Below, piece after piece: positions 1 through 8,717 of a stretch of 64,000 nt of DNA. Position 1 is the first letter of the stretch, and each line of letters opens with the position of its first letter. The DNA is from Neisseria bacilliformis (lineage in GTDB: Bacteria; Pseudomonadota; Gammaproteobacteria; Burkholderiales; Neisseriaceae). The position numbers and the translations under genes were made by a program. The notes under the pieces were generated by a model. That model made no database searches and was not told where the DNA came from. It saw nothing but the letters and a program-made list of their open reading frames with translations. The DNA lies in contig NZ_CP059571.1 of the NCBI RefSeq assembly GCF_014055025.1, forward strand, positions 2,294,001 through 2,358,000, given 5' to 3'.

Positions 1-1
1 T

Positions 2-163
2 TTCCGCTACCGTCTGAAAAATACTACCGGCCGCATCCAGACACTTGCCGAAGAAATGTTCGGCGCAAACGAACGAGTGGTGGCAGTAGCCTTTTACCCG
101 AAAATCCAAGTGCGACCGGGTGAGAGCACCGACGTGCTGATTATGGTCGGTAGGGGGCGTTAG
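2..163 (+). CDS. traK: TraK-like T4SS outer-membrane core protein, C-terminal fragment
   Basis: Only the last 53 codons are inside the window; frame 2 is open from the first base to the TAG at 161-163. The C-terminus has the short beta-strand pattern of F-type TraK (ending VLIMVGRGR), the protein that links the outer-membrane lipoprotein TraV to TraB. The identification rests mainly on position, because traK directly precedes traB in F, SXT and the gonococcal genetic island. The stop is one base from the traB ATG, so the two are almost certainly cotranscribed. Confidence 0.6.
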   Translation, partial: FRYRLKNTTGRIQTLAEEMFGANERVVAVAFYPKIQVRPGESTDVLIMVGRGR

Positions 164-164
164 C

Positions 165-1421
165 ATGGGACTGAAAGAAAGCTGGCACAACGCCGGCGGC
201 AAACAGAAACGCAATATGGTTTTGGGCGGCGTGGCGGCAGTCCTGATACTGGCCACCATTGCCGCGATGATTACCGACAGCGTGCGCGGCACGCGCTCCG
301 GCCGCCGCAAGACCGAAGTGGAGCAGGTGGTAACCCCCAACCAGCGCAATCTGACGCAGGAAGGGCTGGCGGCGGAAATCTATGCGCTGCGCAACCAAAT
401 TCAGCAGATGCAGCAGCAACAGGCGCAAAAGCAGCCTGAAAACGGCGGTGGTCTGACGGAAGAACAGGTACGGCAGATTGTTGCCGAAAGCCGCAACACC
501 GGTTTGGAAAACCAAGCCGCTTCCGACATCGGCAACGGCTTTATTCCGCCCGGCACGCTGCCCGACGACAAGGGTGCACCGCTTGCCCCCAGTGCGGATG
601 GCTCGGCGCAGCCTGCTGCGGCTGCGGAGGAAGAAGACAGCAGCCCCTATCAGAACCATACCAGCAACAGCGGCAAAAGCGGCAGCGGCAAGGATAAAGA
701 CGGCAGTCCGGCTGTGGGCAAGGAAAGCGGCGCGGCGAATGACACGCGCAGCTATCTGCCCGCCGGTTCGCAGTTGTCGGTTATCGCCGTTTCCGGCATC
801 AACGCGCCCACCGGCGACGGTAACGGCGAAGCAGGCAGTTCGGGCGAAAACGCCATGCCCATTCTGCTGCGCGTGAAGGGTTTGGGGCGTATGGCCAACG
901 GTTTCAAAAGCGACTTGTCCGACTGCGTGATTATCGCCAATGCCTACGGTCAATTGGCCGACGAGCGCGCCTATGTGCGCACCAAATCGATTACCTGTAT
1001 CCGTTCCGACGGCAAGGCGGTTGAAGCAACGCTCAAAGGCACGCTGATTGGCGAAGACGGCAAACCCGGCTGGCATGGACGGCTCGTTTCACGCGACGGC
1101 AAAGCCATCGCCCAAATGGTCAAAATCGGCATGATTAACACCGCCGGACAAATCGGCATCGCCGCAGCGGGCAACAGCCGTATCGGCCACCGCGACGGCG
1201 GCGGCAACAGCATCAATATCGGCACCGGTGGCACTCCGTTCGGACAGGCAGCCACTACGGCAGCCGCCAACGGTTTGAACAATATTTTCGATCGGGTGGC
1301 ATCGATTTACGAAAAATACGCGCAGCAGTCTTTTCCGGTTATTGAAATCCAGCCGCTGCGTACCGGCGACATTCTGATCCAGTCCGGTATCTCACTGGAA
1401 TATGCAAAGGAAAAACGATGA
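165..1421 (+). CDS. traB: TraB, VirB10-like scaffold of the F-type conjugation system
   Basis: 418 residues. A short cytoplasmic N-terminus is followed by one membrane segment (about residues 19-40), a Gln-rich coiled-coil stretch (about 65-90), a low-complexity Ser/Gly/Ala/Lys linker (about 130-200) and a C-terminal VirB10-type beta-barrel domain (about 200-400). In F-type systems TraB spans the envelope and forms the core complex with TraK and TraV. A G-rich ribosome site precedes the ATG. The 3' end overlaps traV by four bases (ATGA), so translation is coupled. The peptide KQPEN near residue 90 is encoded by an uptake-sequence-like word. Confidence 0.9.
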   Translation: MGLKESWHNAGGKQKRNMVLGGVAAVLILATIAAMITDSVRGTRSGRRKTEVEQVVTPNQRNLTQEGLAAEIYALRNQIQQMQQQQAQKQPENGGGLTEEQVRQIVAESRNTGLENQAASDIGNGFIPPGTLPDDKGAPLAPSADGSAQPAAAAEEEDSSPYQNHTSNSGKSGSGKDKDGSPAVGKESGAANDTRSYLPAGSQLSVIAVSGINAPTGDGNGEAGSSGENAMPILLRVKGLGRMANGFKSDLSDCVIIANAYGQLADERAYVRTKSITCIRSDGKAVEATLKGTLIGEDGKPGWHGRLVSRDGKAIAQMVKIGMINTAGQIGIAAAGNSRIGHRDGGGNSINIGTGGTPFGQAATTAAANGLNNIFDRVASIYEKYAQQSFPVIEIQPLRTGDILIQSGISLEYAKEKR

Positions 1422-2092
1422 TTAAAGAGACTGTTTCAAGCGCATTGGCCGCCCTGCTGCTGGCCGGCTGTGCCGCTTCGATGAATACCGGCTCGGGCAA
1501 ACTGGGGTGCGGTCGAATCAAACAGGGCGCGTGCATGGATATGGCGCAGGCGTGGGACGCTTCCGACGACTACCGCCCCGGCGAATATCCCGCTTCCAGC
1601 AACGTGGCAGGCAGCAGCAAAATCACGCCATTCCTGCCCGAGCCTGTTCCCAATGCCGCCGCCATATATGAACCCAAACCGGTGCTGATGCCCGCGCAGG
1701 TGCTGCGGGTGTGGGTAAACGCCTATGAAGACAGCAACGGCAGCTTGGTTTATCCGACCCGCGTCTTCTCCGAAGTAACGCCGCGCCGATGGAACGTCGG
1801 TTATTCGGCCGCACAGGCGATTGAATCGTCGCGCACCGTTACCCCACTGGTTGCTCCGACAGTGGACGGGACGACGACACAGCGTGCAGGCGGACAGGGC
1901 GCGGCAGTTTCCGAAGGCAGTGCCGTTCCGGTAACGGAAGAAAGCGATAGTGTGGAAACCGCGCCGCAGACACAGCCCGACAATACGCAAAGACCGTCTG
2001 AAAACACCCATACGCAGGACTCGGGAGGCAGTCCGGCACAAAGGCAGCCTGAAAGCCTGCCCGCCGGCGAACTGCCCGCACCTTTGCAGTAA
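1418..2092 (+). CDS. traV: TraV, outer-membrane lipoprotein of the T4SS core
   Basis: 224 residues with a lipoprotein signal peptide (lipobox LLAGC, Cys about residue 18). A Cys-containing segment (LGCGRIKQGACM) and the TraV-type motif around PFLPEPVP...RVWVNAYED follow, then a long Ser/Thr/Gln-rich tail. TraV anchors the TraB-TraK core in the outer membrane. The start overlaps the end of traB. The tail contains RQPES, encoded by a Kingella-type uptake word. The VWVNAYED segment and the gene order support TraV over a generic lipoprotein. Confidence 0.85.
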   Translation: MIKETVSSALAALLLAGCAASMNTGSGKLGCGRIKQGACMDMAQAWDASDDYRPGEYPASSNVAGSSKITPFLPEPVPNAAAIYEPKPVLMPAQVLRVWVNAYEDSNGSLVYPTRVFSEVTPRRWNVGYSAAQAIESSRTVTPLVAPTVDGTTTQRAGGQGAAVSEGSAVPVTEESDSVETAPQTQPDNTQRPSENTHTQDSGGSPAQRQPESLPAGELPAPLQ

Positions 2093-2130
2093 ACCGCTTT
2101 CCCATATCCCCGTTACGAGAGGAATACATT

Positions 2131-2442
2131 GTGAGAAAACTTCAAACCCTTCAATCCCAACTATCCCGTCTGAACACGCGCTATCTGTTGATGCCGCTGT
2201 TGGGTCTGCTTTCCGCTCCGGTCTTTGCCGGATCAGACACCACCTTCCAAAGCATGGTGGACTGGATACAGGACAAACTGACTGGCTCAATGGGGCTGCT
2301 GCTTGCCCTGATTGCGCTGGTGATTGCCATCATCAGCTCGGCGATGGGTCAGTTTAAAGCCTTTATGGCGGTGCTGGTGGTGGTCGTTGCCGCCACGCTG
2401 GGTACCTCCATCATCATCGGCATGTTTACCGCCACATTCTGA
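2131..2442 (+). CDS. traA: TraA-like conjugative pilin precursor
   Basis: 103 residues from a GTG start preceded by GAGAGG. A long leader (about 33 residues) ends in VFA, a plausible leader-peptidase site. The mature part would be about 70 residues with two hydrophobic segments (SMGLLLALIALVIAIISSA and FMAVLVVVVAATLGTSIIIG), the size and topology of F-type and VirB2 pilins. A pilin gene after traV matches the SXT/R391 order (traL-E-K-B-V-A). Sequence similarity alone is weak for this family, so topology and position carry the call. Confidence 0.7.
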   Translation: MRKLQTLQSQLSRLNTRYLLMPLLGLLSAPVFAGSDTTFQSMVDWIQDKLTGSMGLLLALIALVIAIISSAMGQFKAFMAVLVVVVAATLGTSIIIGMFTATF

Positions 2443-2467
2443 GCCACCGCGCTTTTCAGGCTGCCTG

Positions 2468-4369
2468 ATGAAACTCTTTCTCTGCGAAAAGCCTTCGCAA
2501 GCCAAAGACATCGGCAAGGTGCTGGGTGTCTTGGGCGGGCGTAACGACGGCTATTTCCGCAAGGGCGATACCGCCGTTACTTGGGCATTCGGCCATATCC
2601 TGAGCCAGATGCCGCCCGCTGCCTACGGCGAGCAGTATGCCGATTTCGGCAACACCGCCGCGCTGCCGGTCATTCCCCAAACATGGCAGATGGAGGTATC
2701 CAAAGGCGCGGCCAAGCAGTTTAAAGTTATCCAAAAACTGCTGGCCGAGGCGGACGAAGTGGTCATCGCCACCGATGCCGACCGCGAGGGCGAGGTCATT
2801 GCACGGGAGATACTGGACTACTGCGGCTACCGCAAAAAGGTTTCTCGCTTCTGGACCAGCGGACTGGATACGGCTTCGGTCAAAAAAGCCCTGGCCAACA
2901 TTCTGCCGGGTAGCAAAACCGAAGGGCTGTATCTGGCCGGACTGGCACGCGGCCGCGCCGACTGGCTGGTCGGCATGAACCTGTCCCGTGCCTACACCGC
3001 TGCCTATGCCGAAGGCTACGGCAAGGAGCACACACTGTCGGTCGGCCGCATCCAAACGCCGACGCTGGCACTAGTGGTACGGCGCGACGAAATCATCGAC
3101 AACTTCAAACCCTATACCTATTACATGCTCTCTGCGGTTTTTCAGGCTGCCTCCGGCAGCTTTACCGCCCTATGGCAGATACCGGAACACCTGAAAAATT
3201 CAGACGGCCTGTGCACCGATAAAGCCCCCGTTGAGACGCTGGCGGCGCAATTGGACGGCAGCAGCGGCACCGTCCGCACCGCTGCCACCGAGTGCAAACA
3301 CACGCCCGCGCCGCTGCCGTACAGCCTGTCTGCTTTGCAGAAAGAAGCGGGCAACCGCTTCGGCATGAGTCCCGACGAAGTGCTGAAAACCGCCCAGTCG
3401 CTCTACGAAAAACACAAAATCACTTCCTACCCGCGCACACCGTGCCGCTACCTGCCTAAGTCACAGCAGGCCGAAGTGCCGCAGGTCTTCGCCGCATTAT
3501 TGGCGCTCGATCCGTCGCTGGCCACCGTGTTGCAGGAGGCCGACGCACAACGGCCGTCTCGGGTGTGGAACGACGCGCAGGTCAATAAACACTCGCACCA
3601 CGCCATTATTCCAACCACCGTCGCCAATGCCGATTTGTCGGCACTCTCCAAAGCCGAACGCGATCTCTACCTGATGATACGCAGCCGCTACATCGCCCAG
3701 TTCTACCCCGACTACGAATATGAGGCTACCGTTATCGAAACCGAATGCTGCGGCCACCTGTTCCGCACCGTCGGCCGCCGTCCCGCCAAAGCCGGATGGA
3801 AAGCCCTGCTGGGCGATGCGGACGAAGAAACCGAAGGCAGCCTGAAAGACGGAGACGAAGAACAGGACAGCGGCCAAACCCTGCCGCCGGTCAAAGCCGG
3901 AGATGCCGTGCAAGGCAGCCGCAGTAAGGCACAGCAAAAGCAGACTGCCCCGCCGCCGCGCTTTACCGAATCGAGCCTGCTGGACGAAATGCAGACCCTG
4001 TCGGATTTTTTGAAAACCGTAGACGACGAGCAAGTCAAAAAAGTGCTGCGGCGCACCGAAGGACTGGGCACCGAAGCCACCCGTGCCGGAATTATCAAAC
4101 GGCTGTTTGAGATGGGTTATCTGGAAAAGAAAAAGCGCAAAGTCTATGCCACCGAAAAAGGCCGCCGGCTAATTGCCCGCATTCCCAAAACCATCGCCGA
4201 TCCGGTTACCACCGCCAAATGGGAGATGGCTCTGAGCGCCATTGAAACAGGCAAAATCAGCCTGGAAGAATTTACCGCCTACCAGGAAGGCATGATCCGC
4301 AAGCTGGTGGCCGAAGCACAAGCCGATGCCCGAAACAGGCAGCCTGAAAAAAGAAGCAAGGCCGTCTGA
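2468..4369 (+). CDS. topB: DNA topoisomerase III, type IA
   Basis: 633 residues from the ATG at 2468 (MKLFLCEKPSQ). A longer frame opens at 2324 but runs through the pilin gene and is rejected. The Toprim acidic motif DADREGE lies near residue 103 and SVGRIQTPTLALV near 195. The catalytic Tyr sits in SYPRTPCRYL, near residue 321. A charged, repeat-poor insertion (about 460-490) precedes the C-terminal domain. ICEs of the PFGI/GGI type often carry their own topB, probably for DNA processing during transfer. Its place inside the tra operon, rather than in the maintenance block, is unusual. The stop codon lies within an uptake sequence. Confidence 0.93.
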   Translation: MKLFLCEKPSQAKDIGKVLGVLGGRNDGYFRKGDTAVTWAFGHILSQMPPAAYGEQYADFGNTAALPVIPQTWQMEVSKGAAKQFKVIQKLLAEADEVVIATDADREGEVIAREILDYCGYRKKVSRFWTSGLDTASVKKALANILPGSKTEGLYLAGLARGRADWLVGMNLSRAYTAAYAEGYGKEHTLSVGRIQTPTLALVVRRDEIIDNFKPYTYYMLSAVFQAASGSFTALWQIPEHLKNSDGLCTDKAPVETLAAQLDGSSGTVRTAATECKHTPAPLPYSLSALQKEAGNRFGMSPDEVLKTAQSLYEKHKITSYPRTPCRYLPKSQQAEVPQVFAALLALDPSLATVLQEADAQRPSRVWNDAQVNKHSHHAIIPTTVANADLSALSKAERDLYLMIRSRYIAQFYPDYEYEATVIETECCGHLFRTVGRRPAKAGWKALLGDADEETEGSLKDGDEEQDSGQTLPPVKAGDAVQGSRSKAQQKQTAPPPRFTESSLLDEMQTLSDFLKTVDDEQVKKVLRRTEGLGTEATRAGIIKRLFEMGYLEKKKRKVYATEKGRRLIARIPKTIADPVTTAKWEMALSAIETGKISLEEFTAYQEGMIRKLVAEAQADARNRQPEKRSKAV

Positions 4370-4387
4370 AAAGATTTCAGACGGCCT
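4359..4387 (+). terminator. Uptake-sequence inverted repeat after topB
   Basis: AGGCCGTCTGAA and its reverse complement form a 12-bp stem separated by 5 bases, followed by TGTTA. Such DUS pairs act as intrinsic terminators in Neisseriaceae. The topB stop codon (TGA, 4367-4369) lies inside the first arm. The tra operon continues on the same strand, so readthrough or new initiation is needed for the next genes. Confidence 0.8.
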
Positions 4388-4405
4388 GTTACCGGATAAC
4401 ACACA

Positions 4406-4957
4406 ATGAACCGCAGACAGTTTTTATCCGCCGCCGCCGTATCGGCTGCCGGCATCCTGTTTTCCGACGAAGCGTTTGCGCTGGCCGACAACAGCGGTTT
4501 CTGGCGGCGCGACCGCCTGCTGGAAATGCGCCGCGCCGATACGGGCGAGCGGCGCAGTATCCGTTTTTATGCCGCCGGACGCGGCTACCTGCAAGACGGC
4601 TATCTGGCTGCCCGCTGGTTTTTACGCGATGCCAAAGACGGCAACGCAGTCGTCAATATCGACGCGGGGCTACTCAACCTTTTGTACGGCTTGCAGGAAT
4701 GGGCGCGGATTGCCGGCAAACCCGACCCGCTGATTACCGTCAACAGTGCCTACCGCACCGCGCGGCGCAATGCGACGATTGAAGGCGCGGCACGCAATTC
4801 CATGCACATACACGGTCGCGCCGCCGATCTGACCATGCGCGGTATCAGCCTGCGGCAACTTGCCGATATGGCCGCACATTTCAAGGCGGGCGGTATCGGC
4901 ATCTATGACAGTTTTATCCATTTGGATACCGGCAGGATCAGAAACTGGCGGGGGTAG
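4406..4957 (+). CDS. Tat-exported M15/DUF882-type D-Ala peptidase (YcbK-like)
   Basis: 183 residues. The N-terminus has a twin-arginine signal (NRRQFLSAAAVSAAG, then a hydrophobic stretch ending AFA). The mature part carries peptidase M15/DUF882 zinc-site signatures: NSMHIHGRAADL (His and Asp ligands) and FIHLDTG near the end. The family cleaves or trims peptidoglycan peptides in the periplasm. Inside a conjugation operon it could remodel the wall for the T4SS, which is inference. Its predicted Tat route implies folding, and perhaps metal loading, before export. Confidence 0.8.
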   Translation: MNRRQFLSAAAVSAAGILFSDEAFALADNSGFWRRDRLLEMRRADTGERRSIRFYAAGRGYLQDGYLAARWFLRDAKDGNAVVNIDAGLLNLLYGLQEWARIAGKPDPLITVNSAYRTARRNATIEGAARNSMHIHGRAADLTMRGISLRQLADMAAHFKAGGIGIYDSFIHLDTGRIRNWRG

Positions 4958-5066
4958 CCTGCGTTTAAAAATTCTCCCTTTTGACAAGTCTGCTAAACAA
5001 GCAGCATGGCAGTCAATATGTTCAGGTACATTGAAACGGTATTTTGCTTCGGCATAAACCCTTGTC

Positions 5067-5095
5067 TTGACAAGAGCACAAACGCAGGATAGTAT
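5067..5095 (+). promoter_or_regulatory. Candidate sigma-70 promoter before ssb
   Basis: In the 215-bp gap before ssb there is a perfect -35 (TTGACA, 5067-5072), a 17-base spacer and a -10-like TAGTAT (5090-5095). A second TTGACA lies near 4979. This would restart transcription after the terminator-like repeat downstream of topB and drive ssb-traC and beyond. Inferred from sequence only. Confidence 0.6.
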
Positions 5096-5145
5096 CCTTG
5101 CACCCCCATTCTTACAGATCGGAATTTTTCCGGTTTTCTTATCCG

Positions 5146-5169
5146 GCTGTCTCCCGAAACGGAGACGGC
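5146..5169 (+). promoter_or_regulatory. Hairpin that buries the ssb ribosome-binding site
   Basis: GTCTCC (5149-5154) pairs with GGAGAC (5161-5166) across a six-base loop, and three further pairs extend the stem (one G-U). The GGAG Shine-Dalgarno of ssb sits inside the 3' arm, a few bases before the ATG at 5173. This suggests control of ssb translation, possibly by SSB itself or by RNA folding; the sequence cannot distinguish these. Confidence 0.45.
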
Positions 5170-5172
5170 TTT

Positions 5173-5595
5173 ATGTCTATTTTCTCAACTGTCCGTGGCA
5201 ATCTGGGACAGAATTTTTCCCTCAAAACCATCAACCGCGACGGCGAGCCGAGTACGGTGTTGAACTTTTCCGTTGCTTCCACACGCTACAAACGCCAAAA
5301 AACCGCCGACGGCGGCAGCCGCTACGAAGCGGCCGGGCCTGCCGAATGGATTGAATGCGAATACTGGAACCGTCAGGCACCGCATCTGGAAAAAGTATTG
5401 GCCAAAGGTATGCCCGTAGTCGTGGAAGGCGAAGAGCTGATCGAGTTCTACGAAAAAGACGGTCAAAAAATCAAAGTACGCAAGCTGCGCGTTGAAAACA
5501 TCTATCTGAATCTGGCATCCGAGCGCATTGAAAATGTCGCGCTCAAACCGCCACGTACCGCCGAAGGGGCGGATGACGGCGAAACTCCGTTTTGA
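5173..5595 (+). CDS. ssb: Single-stranded DNA-binding protein of the element
   Basis: 140 residues from the ATG at 5173, chosen over an upstream ATG because a GGAG ribosome site precedes it and the OB fold begins correctly. The OB-fold region covers about residues 1-115 (WIECEYWNRQAPHLEKVLAKGM). The extreme C-terminus is DDGETPF, the acidic tip through which SSB recruits partner enzymes. The protein would coat transferred or replicating ICE DNA, working with TopB. The stop overlaps the region of the traC start. Confidence 0.85.
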   Translation: MSIFSTVRGNLGQNFSLKTINRDGEPSTVLNFSVASTRYKRQKTADGGSRYEAAGPAEWIECEYWNRQAPHLEKVLAKGMPVVVEGEELIEFYEKDGQKIKVRKLRVENIYLNLASERIENVALKPPRTAEGADDGETPF

Positions 5596-5606
5596 GCGGC
5601 GGCGGT

Positions 5607-8096
5607 ATGGGTATTTTCGAGAAAAACGCCGCCCGTGACTTGGGCTGGGAATACATCAGCCTGAGTACTGGCAACGACGACGAAGGCATTTTCTACTGCG
5701 AAAAAGACAATGCCATCGGCTCGGTATGCATGTTTTCGCCGCTGGCCGGCTGGGACGACAAAACTCCGGGCGCGGCGGCTACGCTGCTGAACGAAGCCTA
5801 TCCGGGTGGAACGGTAATGCAGTTTGTCCAATTTGCCTCGCCCTATCTCGATCCGGTGCTGGGTAGCTATCTCGCGCCGCGCGACGGCGTGTCCGGAGAT
5901 TCGGCGGTACAGACGGCGCGGCACGGTGTCGGCCGGCGGGCGGAGTTTCTGGCTCTGGGTGCACGGCACAAACTAACCGCGTCTTCCAATACACGCATGC
6001 TGGACAGCTACTGCCTGTGGACGTTTAAAGTGCCGTTGAAGGTGCAGAACCCGTTTACCGGCAGCGAAAAAGAAATATCGGCGTTCCGGCGCGAATGCGA
6101 TGCCTTTGTCAAACTGCGCGACACTGCCGTCTCGCAACTGGAAGTGATGGGCATCAAGGCCGAGATGCTGTCCACATCGGCACTGATGGGCATACTGCGC
6201 CGTTATTTCGCGGTGTACGAGCCGTGGGATTTGGACGTAGAAGAGACCCGTCCGCTGAACGAGCAGCTTTTCCCCGTAGGTTCGCGGATGAACTGGGACA
6301 ACCGCCGCCACGACCTGATTCATTTCTCCGGTTTTTCCCATACGGACGAGCGGCAATATGTCGGCATGCTGGTTACCGACCGCTATCCTGGTCAGGAGCA
6401 GCCTTTCCATTTCGGCCGCATGATCGAACTTCTGGGCAATCCGCCCGGCAACGGGCCGCAAATCCCCATGCCCTATGCGTTGTGCACCACTATCCATTTC
6501 CCCGAACAGGGGGTAAAGGCAGCCAAAGTCCGCGCCTCGCAGACGCAGGTGGAAAAATCGTCCAACGCACTGATGCTCAAATGGTCGCCGCGCCTGCGCA
6601 AAAAACGCGAAGGCTTCCAGCAGCTGGCGCAACTGACGGTGGAAGGCGGCAATCTGGTCGAAGCCACCACCACACTGTGCCTGTTCAACCGTTCGGCGGC
6701 GGAAATCCGCAGTGCCCAAGCCTCGATTGCCTCGTATTACAAGCGTTTCGGCTTTGTGATGCGGCCGGAGAAATACATCCCCGAAGTTTCCTTCTTCAAC
6801 CAGCTTCCGCTTAACGCATCGGCGGAAAGCATCCGCAACACCCACCGTTTTAAAACGATGGGCGGCAAACATGCCGCGCACCTGCTGCCGATAACCGGCG
6901 AATGGCAGGGCTTCGGCAATGAAATGCTGTTGTCCACCCGTCTGGGCCGTCCCTTCCATTACGCACTGATGGACAGCCGTAATCTCAACTACAACTGGAT
7001 TTGGACGGGTGCGTCCGGTACGGGCAAATCGTTTGCCGTGCAGCGTCTGACACAGGACGAACTGTCACTGGGCACCAAAATCTGGACCATCGACACCGGC
7101 GCGTCTTATCTGGCTGCCGCACAGGTCTCTGGTGCGCAGATTCTTGACTTCCATTTTGACTCCCAAGTTTGCCTCAATCCGTTTACCCGCATTGACAACA
7201 TCGATGAAGAAATAGAGCTGATTATCCCGATAATCGGCAAGATGGCGCGACCGAACGAAGGCTTGAACGACACCCAGCGTGCGCTGGTGGAAGAGGCGGT
7301 CAAATCCGTTTATGCCGACAAGGGCAACCAAGCCGAAATTACCGACATTATCCGTTTCTTCAACAACCAGACCGGTTCAATGATGCGCGAGCAGCACGAA
7401 CTGGCAGTGCTGCTGTCGCCCTTCGGCTCTACCGGCTCGATGGGACGCTGGTTCAGGGGCGAGAACAATTTCCGCACCGAAGCAGATTGGACGGTGCTGG
7501 AACTATCCGGTCTGACCGGCAACAAGCATCTGTGCGACGTGGTGCTGATGACCATCTCCACCACCATCGCCCAAGAGATGTTCGTTACCGCCGGCGGTCG
7601 CCGAAAAATGCTGATTATCGAAGAGGGGGGAGACCGGATTACCGATGCCTCGTTTGCCGACTTTACCGCCAAACTGGCCTCAAAAGTCCGCAAGGAGACC
7701 GGCTCGGTCGGCGTAGTGGTGCAGACGTTCGCCCAGGTGTACAGCACGCCGCACGGCTCGGCGATTATGGCTTCCTGCCACACCAAGTTCCATATGCAGC
7801 AGACACCGGAAGCCATTGAAGAGGGCATTGAGAAAGGCTGGATCAAAACCGATGCCTATACCGAAAAACTGATGCGCGAAGTGCAGACCGCCAAAGGCCA
7901 GTACAGCGAAATCCTCATCCGCAGCGGCGGCAGCGCCGGCATCGCCCGCCTGGTGGAAACGCCGTTTAACCGTGTGCTGTTCAGCACCGAAGGCGAACTA
8001 TTCAAAGATTTGCAGCGGCGCGTGCGTGCCGGTGAACAAATCACCTATCTGGTCGAAGCCGAAGCCCGCCGGCTGTACGGCGACGGCACGCTGTAA
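5607..8096 (+). CDS. traC: TraC, VirB4-family assembly ATPase
   Basis: 829 residues from the ATG at 5607; an in-frame TTG at 5592 overlapping the ssb stop is a weaker alternative. Walker A is GASGTGKS near residue 470 and Walker B is KMLIIEEGG near 668. A long N-terminal TraC domain precedes the ATPase half. TraC powers pilus assembly at the inner membrane. The length matches F TraC (about 870) and SXT TraC (about 800). A Kingella-type uptake word starts in the stop codon. Confidence 0.95.
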   Translation: MGIFEKNAARDLGWEYISLSTGNDDEGIFYCEKDNAIGSVCMFSPLAGWDDKTPGAAATLLNEAYPGGTVMQFVQFASPYLDPVLGSYLAPRDGVSGDSAVQTARHGVGRRAEFLALGARHKLTASSNTRMLDSYCLWTFKVPLKVQNPFTGSEKEISAFRRECDAFVKLRDTAVSQLEVMGIKAEMLSTSALMGILRRYFAVYEPWDLDVEETRPLNEQLFPVGSRMNWDNRRHDLIHFSGFSHTDERQYVGMLVTDRYPGQEQPFHFGRMIELLGNPPGNGPQIPMPYALCTTIHFPEQGVKAAKVRASQTQVEKSSNALMLKWSPRLRKKREGFQQLAQLTVEGGNLVEATTTLCLFNRSAAEIRSAQASIASYYKRFGFVMRPEKYIPEVSFFNQLPLNASAESIRNTHRFKTMGGKHAAHLLPITGEWQGFGNEMLLSTRLGRPFHYALMDSRNLNYNWIWTGASGTGKSFAVQRLTQDELSLGTKIWTIDTGASYLAAAQVSGAQILDFHFDSQVCLNPFTRIDNIDEEIELIIPIIGKMARPNEGLNDTQRALVEEAVKSVYADKGNQAEITDIIRFFNNQTGSMMREQHELAVLLSPFGSTGSMGRWFRGENNFRTEADWTVLELSGLTGNKHLCDVVLMTISTTIAQEMFVTAGGRRKMLIIEEGGDRITDASFADFTAKLASKVRKETGSVGVVVQTFAQVYSTPHGSAIMASCHTKFHMQQTPEAIEEGIEKGWIKTDAYTEKLMREVQTAKGQYSEILIRSGGSAGIARLVETPFNRVLFSTEGELFKDLQRRVRAGEQITYLVEAEARRLYGDGTL

Positions 8097-8125
8097 GGCA
8101 GCCTGAAACGCAGAGGCCGTCTGAA
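8096..8125 (+). repeat. Two uptake-sequence dialects side by side
   Basis: AGGCAGCCTGAA (8096-8107) is followed six bases later by AGGCCGTCTGAA (8114-8125), in direct orientation. The first is the Kingella-type dialect and the second the common Neisseria AG type. They do not form a terminator and lie in the traC-trbI gap. Confidence 0.8.
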
Positions 8126-8150
8126 AACCCCGTCAAACAAGGAATCCGTT

Positions 8151-8717
8151 ATGAACCAACCCGAACAACGCTCCGAACCAGCCGTACAGCCTGTCGCAAG
8201 TGCCCCAAGCACCCCGCCTGCTTCTGGTACAGGCAGCAGCTTTCTGAACAGCACGCTGCTGCTTTTGTCGCTGCTGATGGGCGGTTACAGCTTCTACCGC
8301 AGCCTGTACCCCACGCACGCGAACCAAATTACGGTGGTCGATTCCGACCGGCTGGCTGCTTCCTATATCCAAGAAGCATTGGCGGATACCCATGTGAGCA
8401 GCGATCCGGTAGCGGTACAGCAGCGGCTGCAAAGCCGTTTGAACGGTTTGCAGTCCAAACTTGATGCCATGTCCGCCGAAGGAAGACTGATTGTGCGCAA
8501 ATCGGCAGTGCTGACCTATCCAGAAAGCGCGGATGCCACGGCACAAGTGGCCGCAGAGCTAGGCATTACCCTGACACCGGACAATGCGGCGGCGCAGCCA
8601 CTGCCCGCTACGGGCGGGGCAGTTTCCCCACTGCCTGCGGTAAGGCAGCCTGAAAACGGAACAGGGACACTCCCAACCGAACCGGCTGCCTCCGCACTGG
8701 GCAGTGCGCTGGACTGA
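8151..8717 (+). CDS. trbI: TrbI-like F-type T4SS inner-membrane protein
   Basis: 188 residues. A Pro/Ser-rich N-terminus, one membrane segment (about 32-50, STLLLLSLLMGGYSFYRSLYP) and a periplasmic helical domain (about 60-145) match F-type TrbI, which influences pilus outgrowth and retraction. The C-terminal tail is low complexity and includes RQPEN, encoded by an uptake word. The start follows traC by 54 bp. The stop overlaps the next ATG by one base (TGATG). Confidence 0.7.
   Translation: MNQPEQRSEPAVQPVASAPSTPPASGTGSSFLNSTLLLLSLLMGGYSFYRSLYPTHANQITVVDSDRLAASYIQEALADTHVSSDPVAVQQRLQSRLNGLQSKLDAMSAEGRLIVRKSAVLTYPESADATAQVAAELGITLTPDNAAAQPLPATGGAVSPLPAVRQPENGTGTLPTEPAASALGSALD

Noticed and set aside
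141-1076. Long minus-strand frame opposite traB
   Set aside because: Shadow of a GC-rich gene; traB has strong domain and operon support.
2324-2467. Longer N-terminus for topoisomerase III
   Set aside because: It would run through the pilin gene, and TopB proteins begin at the MKLFLCEKPSQ segment.
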